Source: Candidatus Gorgonimonas eunicellae
GTDB lineage: Bacteria; Pseudomonadota; Gammaproteobacteria; Pseudomonadales; Endozoicomonadaceae
Reading direction: 5' to 3'
Length of the DNA stretch: 49,329 nt
Assembly: GCA_929200395.1 (NCBI GenBank)
Contig: CAKMZJ010000004.1
Coordinates: 9,708 to 59,036, forward strand
The stretch's first letter is position 1. The number at the start of each line of letters is the position of its first letter. Below the pieces are notes generated by a model. That model was not told where the DNA came from. It saw only the letters and a list, made by a program, of their open reading frames with translations, and ran no database searches. Both the position numbers and the translations under genes were made by a program. This document shows positions 47,080-49,329 of the stretch, one piece after another.

Positions 47080-47210
47080 CGAGCTGAATCGATAATTTCA
47101 TGAGTTGGCTCAGCTGTTATTGCTATATTTAAACCTATTAAGTCGTTATTTTGGTGTGAGATATCATCATTAATATTATTATTAGCATGAGAGCAAATAA
47201 AACTTTTCAT
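47079..47210 (-). pseudogene. Internal coaBC fragment (start of the CoaB domain)
   Basis: On the minus strand, residues LIGLNIAITAEPTHEIIDSAR (47141 down to 47079) match the beginning of the CoaB (phosphopantothenate-cysteine ligase) domain, where the family consensus is L-x-G-K-x-V-L-I-T-A-G-x-T-x-E-x-I-D-P-V-R. The Gly after ITA and the Pro-Val before Arg have decayed. The preceding Asn/Asp-rich stretch would correspond to the CoaC-CoaB linker. The fragment stops exactly where the 14-bp spacer repeat begins. The real coaBC at 48733 to the right edge enters the window at YITTKSSGKMG, the residues that follow this Arg in a normal protein. Confidence 0.65.
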
Positions 47211-47384
47211 AAAAAAAACAATGATAAACAAATATAGTTTTGTCTTTGGTCATTTATTCATATCTACAACCCTCTTTAATGTATAAAAAAATTTGAATAA
47301 AATAATTATTTGTCGAAAGTATTTTTAATAAAAAATAACAAGATAATTAAAATTACATGGATTTTTATTTTTATGAAAGGGAAT

Positions 47385-48596
47385 ATGTCAATAAACTCTC
47401 CAGTATTTTACAATCTAACTAATACTGTAAAAAAAACAATAAAGAAAGCAAAAATTAAAGAACCAATAACGAAAAAATCCCCCCAAAATAATGAAAAAAT
47501 ACCTAATAACTTAAAGCCTTCAATTACTGAAAAGCCAAAACTTAAAGATGCCAATCTACAAGAAATCAAAATAGACAAGCTTTTAAGAAAAAATAATATT
47601 GGAATACCGGCTGATCAAGCTATAAAGATGCAAGAAGTAGCTAAGACAAGCAAGACTATTTTTGGTATTAGACCAGTAGAAAATATTGCACGAACTCTTA
47701 TTAAAGAAGGTTATCCAACGAAAAATTTTAAAGTTAAAGGTAAAAGTTCAAATTGGGGACCACAGGCAGGATTTATTTGTAAAAATCAACATTTCAGTAA
47801 AAAAAATGGTTCTGAAGAAGGCATAAAAAAATTTAACACGGAGATAAAAGATGGTTTAGCTAAAGGTTATTTTAAAACGGCACCTTTAAAAATAAGTAAT
47901 GCAAGAATCACAGAATTAAGGGATGAGTTAAATATCATTGAAACAGTTAATCAAGATAAAAATATTATAATTTATGCTACATCTCCTAGTGGAGAGGAAG
48001 AAAAGTTTATTGCGGTATATAGTCAAGAAGATGATAGCTATGAAATTTTAAATGCAAAAGATAACACTCCTATAGAGGTCGTTTGTGATTTGAAATTAGG
48101 CAAACCATTAACCGCAGATTACGATTTATTATTACTAGCTCCTAGAATAGAAGATTTTAAAACTGAAGCAAAAGACAATAGACTAGGCAAAATGTCAATT
48201 TTTAAAAATAAAAACGTAGATCAAAAAGATAAAATTAAACATGTAAATGAAAACGAAAATCAAAATTTTGGTAATTTAACAGCAAGATCTCTTGATTTAG
48301 TTAATCAGATTAATACTAAGTTAGATAGAGGATATGGACTAGAAACTGTTCATCATAGTGATGATGCAGGTAATCCGAATTCTGATATTAATGATAATTT
48401 TCCAGCAACTTTCTTTTTACCAAAAAAAATAGATAAATTTCCAGAAATTACTATTATAAAAGATAAAACAATGTTTGATGATTTTATTATGACAATTAAG
48501 GATGCAGGATTTCATTTTGAAGATCATCCTTTATGGAATGTGCCACGGCGACCTAGTTTTGAGAAAGCAATAAACTTTTTTGAAAAAAGATGCTGA
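47385..48596 (+). CDS. ExoY-family nucleotidyl cyclase toxin (effector)
   Basis: The 403-residue class II adenylate/nucleotidyl cyclase is related to P. aeruginosa ExoY, Bordetella CyaA and anthrax edema factor. The core is nearly intact: FGIRPVENIARTLIKEG, PTKNFKVKGKSSNWGPQAGF, LTADYDLLLLAP, VHHSDDAGNP, DNFPATFFLP, and a C-terminus HPLWNVPRRPSFEKAINFFE that follows ExoY to its end. Catalytic residues equivalent to ExoY Lys81, Lys88, Asp212, Asp214, His291 and Asn297 are all present (Lys113, Lys120, Asp245, Asp247, His324, Asn330). ExoY is injected and makes cyclic nucleotides in host cells after activation by F-actin. The ATG at 47385 has AAGGG only 3 bases upstream; the ATG at 47373 is an alternative. 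The N-terminal 70 residues are Lys-rich and disordered-looking, perhaps the secretion signal. Confidence 0.93.
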   Translation: MSINSPVFYNLTNTVKKTIKKAKIKEPITKKSPQNNEKIPNNLKPSITEKPKLKDANLQEIKIDKLLRKNNIGIPADQAIKMQEVAKTSKTIFGIRPVENIARTLIKEGYPTKNFKVKGKSSNWGPQAGFICKNQHFSKKNGSEEGIKKFNTEIKDGLAKGYFKTAPLKISNARITELRDELNIIETVNQDKNIIIYATSPSGEEEKFIAVYSQEDDSYEILNAKDNTPIEVVCDLKLGKPLTADYDLLLLAPRIEDFKTEAKDNRLGKMSIFKNKNVDQKDKIKHVNENENQNFGNLTARSLDLVNQINTKLDRGYGLETVHHSDDAGNPNSDINDNFPATFFLPKKIDKFPEITIIKDKTMFDDFIMTIKDAGFHFEDHPLWNVPRRPSFEKAINFFEKRC

Positions 48597-48717
48597 AATA
48601 ACTCGTCTGGATATTTTTATTAAACTTGGAAACCAAGCTATTTATGTAAATAAAGATATTATGCATGAAGATAAAAAGCTCATAGTAGCTTTATATCAAC
48701 AGCAGTTATTTCCTTGA
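48589..48717 (+). pseudogene. GNAT gene remnant, 3' end only
   Basis: In frame, this reads as a copy of the last 43 codons of the GNAT-like gene at 46391: the KLG...QAI.VNKD..H..KKL.V.LYQ.QLFP skeleton with a TGA stop. Similarity fades upstream of 48622 and the frame runs into the end of the exoY-like gene, whose stop (48594-48596) overlaps the first codons. There is no start codon or upstream GNAT core, so this is a dead fragment. Confidence 0.8.
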
Positions 48718-48731
48718 GGTATCCGCAAATA
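48622..48731 (+). repeat. Right copy of 110-bp direct repeat flanking the exoY-like gene
   Basis: This partner of 46970-47079 contains the GNAT 3' end and the identical 14-bp spacer GGTATCCGCAAATA, and ends one base before the 3' end of coaBC. The two copies are in the same orientation, with their starts 1652 bases apart. Confidence 0.85.
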
Positions 48732-48732
48732 T

Positions 48733-49329
48733 CTAATTTAATTTATTTCTATATTGTGCAATGATTTCAGTAATTAATTGATCTGCTAAAAGATTTTTTT
48801 GGTTTAAAGGTAAAATCTTATCGCCATCTTTCCAGAATAAATGCAAAGCATTGGTATCGCTAGTAAATCCTTGGTTTGATTTTGAAATATCGTTAGCACA
48901 AATTAAATCAAGATTTTTATCAACTAATTTTTTTTGTGCATATTGTTCTATGTTATCAGTTTCAGCAGCGAATCCTACCGTAAATGGTCGATTTTCTGTT
49001 AAATGTGCGACGCTTGCAATAACATCTACACATTCAACTAGTTGTAATACCAAGCCACCAACATTTTCAGTTTTCTTAATTTTTCTATTCGCTGCTTGTA
49101 CAGGACGATAATCAGTAACAGCAGCAACACCTATAAAAATATCATTGCTTACAGCTTCAGCTAATGCAATTTTTTGCATTTCTGCAGCATTTTCTACATT
49201 AATACAAGTTACTCCCTGTGGCACCGCAAGGTGGACAGGACCACTGATTAAAGTTACGTTAGCACCACGTTGTGCAGCAACTGCGGCAATAGCATACCCC
49301 ATTTTTCCCGAGCTTTTAGTAGTAATATA
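48733..49329 (-). CDS. coaBC: CoaBC, 3' part (CoaB ligase domain; start outside window)
   Basis: Bifunctional phosphopantothenoylcysteine decarboxylase / phosphopantothenate-cysteine ligase of coenzyme A synthesis. The frame is open to the right edge (YITTKSSGKMGYAIA), so the ATG at 49302 is internal. Visible CoaB motifs are SSGKMGYAIAAVAAQRGANVTLISGPVHL, VAAVTDYRP, and TVGFAAETDN, followed by KNLDLICANDIS. The Lys/Asn/Asp of AAVTDYRP, KIKKTE and NDIS form the cysteine-ligase site in homologues. The C-terminus (about 198 residues visible) looks intact. Its 3' end directly abuts the 110-bp repeat, on the side away from the coaBC fragment at 47079. Confidence 0.92.
   Translation of the reverse strand, partial: YITTKSSGKMGYAIAAVAAQRGANVTLISGPVHLAVPQGVTCINVENAAEMQKIALAEAVSNDIFIGVAAVTDYRPVQAANRKIKKTENVGGLVLQLVECVDVIASVAHLTENRPFTVGFAAETDNIEQYAQKKLVDKNLDLICANDISKSNQGFTSDTNALHLFWKDGDKILPLNQKNLLADQLITEIIAQYRNKLN

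Noticed and set aside
47310..47384. TTG-initiated extension of the ExoY-like protein, including a hydrophobic stretch that looks like a signal peptide
   Set aside because: The start is TTG without a ribosome-binding site and ExoY-type effectors lack signal peptides; the apparent hydrophobic stretch is AT-rich leader DNA.
1..49329. tRNA, rRNA or riboswitch genes
   Set aside because: The intergenic regions were read for cloverleaf or conserved RNA motifs; none was recognisable. All gaps are short and AT-rich.

Overview
The window comes from a very AT-rich, host-associated, Gram-negative bacterium. The housekeeping genes (tldD, ftsH, rlmE, murJ, yraN, a YciK-like dehydrogenase, waaC, gcvH, coaBC) read as gammaproteobacterial: TldD, FtsH, RlmE and WaaC follow the E. 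coli proteins closely, including their catalytic residues. WaaC implies a heptose-containing LPS. Low GC, many secreted or eukaryote-directed proteins and gene remnants fit an intracellular or symbiotic lifestyle; I cannot name the genus from sequence alone.

Layout. 1-1.57 kb: the 3' end of an autotransporter adhesin whose start lies off the window. 1.9-9.9 kb: murJ, an exported kinase-like protein with a mutated DFG motif, a DUF1338 enzyme, a small secreted protein, a methyltransferase-like protein and an ankyrin-like protein. 9.95-14.8 kb, minus strand: the conserved block tldD - rlmE - ftsH - yraN. 15.0-17.1 kb: three small plus-strand genes (DUF599 membrane protein, UspA, a DUF1269-like membrane protein). 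17.2-38.7 kb: one uninterrupted 21.6-kb gene for a 7184-residue autotransporter, about 44% of the window, built by repeated duplication of long beta-helix blocks separated by an autochaperone-like linker. 38.7-42.6 kb, minus strand: a beta-propeller-like secreted protein overlapping the giant gene tail to tail, then waaC, gcvH and the YciK-like gene. 42.8-48.6 kb, plus strand: a PhoPQ-activated pathogenicity-related (PqaA-like) secreted hydrolase, a YopJ-family acetyltransferase, an unknown protein, a GNAT-domain protein and an ExoY-family nucleotidyl cyclase. 48.7 kb to the right edge, minus strand: the 3' part of coaBC.

Most notable. (1) The giant autotransporter carries about ten internal copies of the module that normally occurs once, just before the barrel; the neighbouring truncated autotransporter has a single copy in the usual place. 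(2) An effector island combines YopJ-like and ExoY-like proteins, both families known mainly as type III effectors; no secretion apparatus is in the window. In the YopJ-like protein the expected catalytic acid appears to be Asn. (3) The exoY-like gene lies between two 110-bp direct repeats made of the 3' end of the GNAT gene plus 14 bp of spacer. An internal fragment of coaBC sits beside the left repeat, and the right repeat abuts the real coaBC 3' end. This is a footprint of duplication or insertion between a GNAT gene and coaBC. (4) Several strong palindromes or hairpins lie in intergenic DNA.

All family calls rest on reading the translations and motifs; no database search was run.
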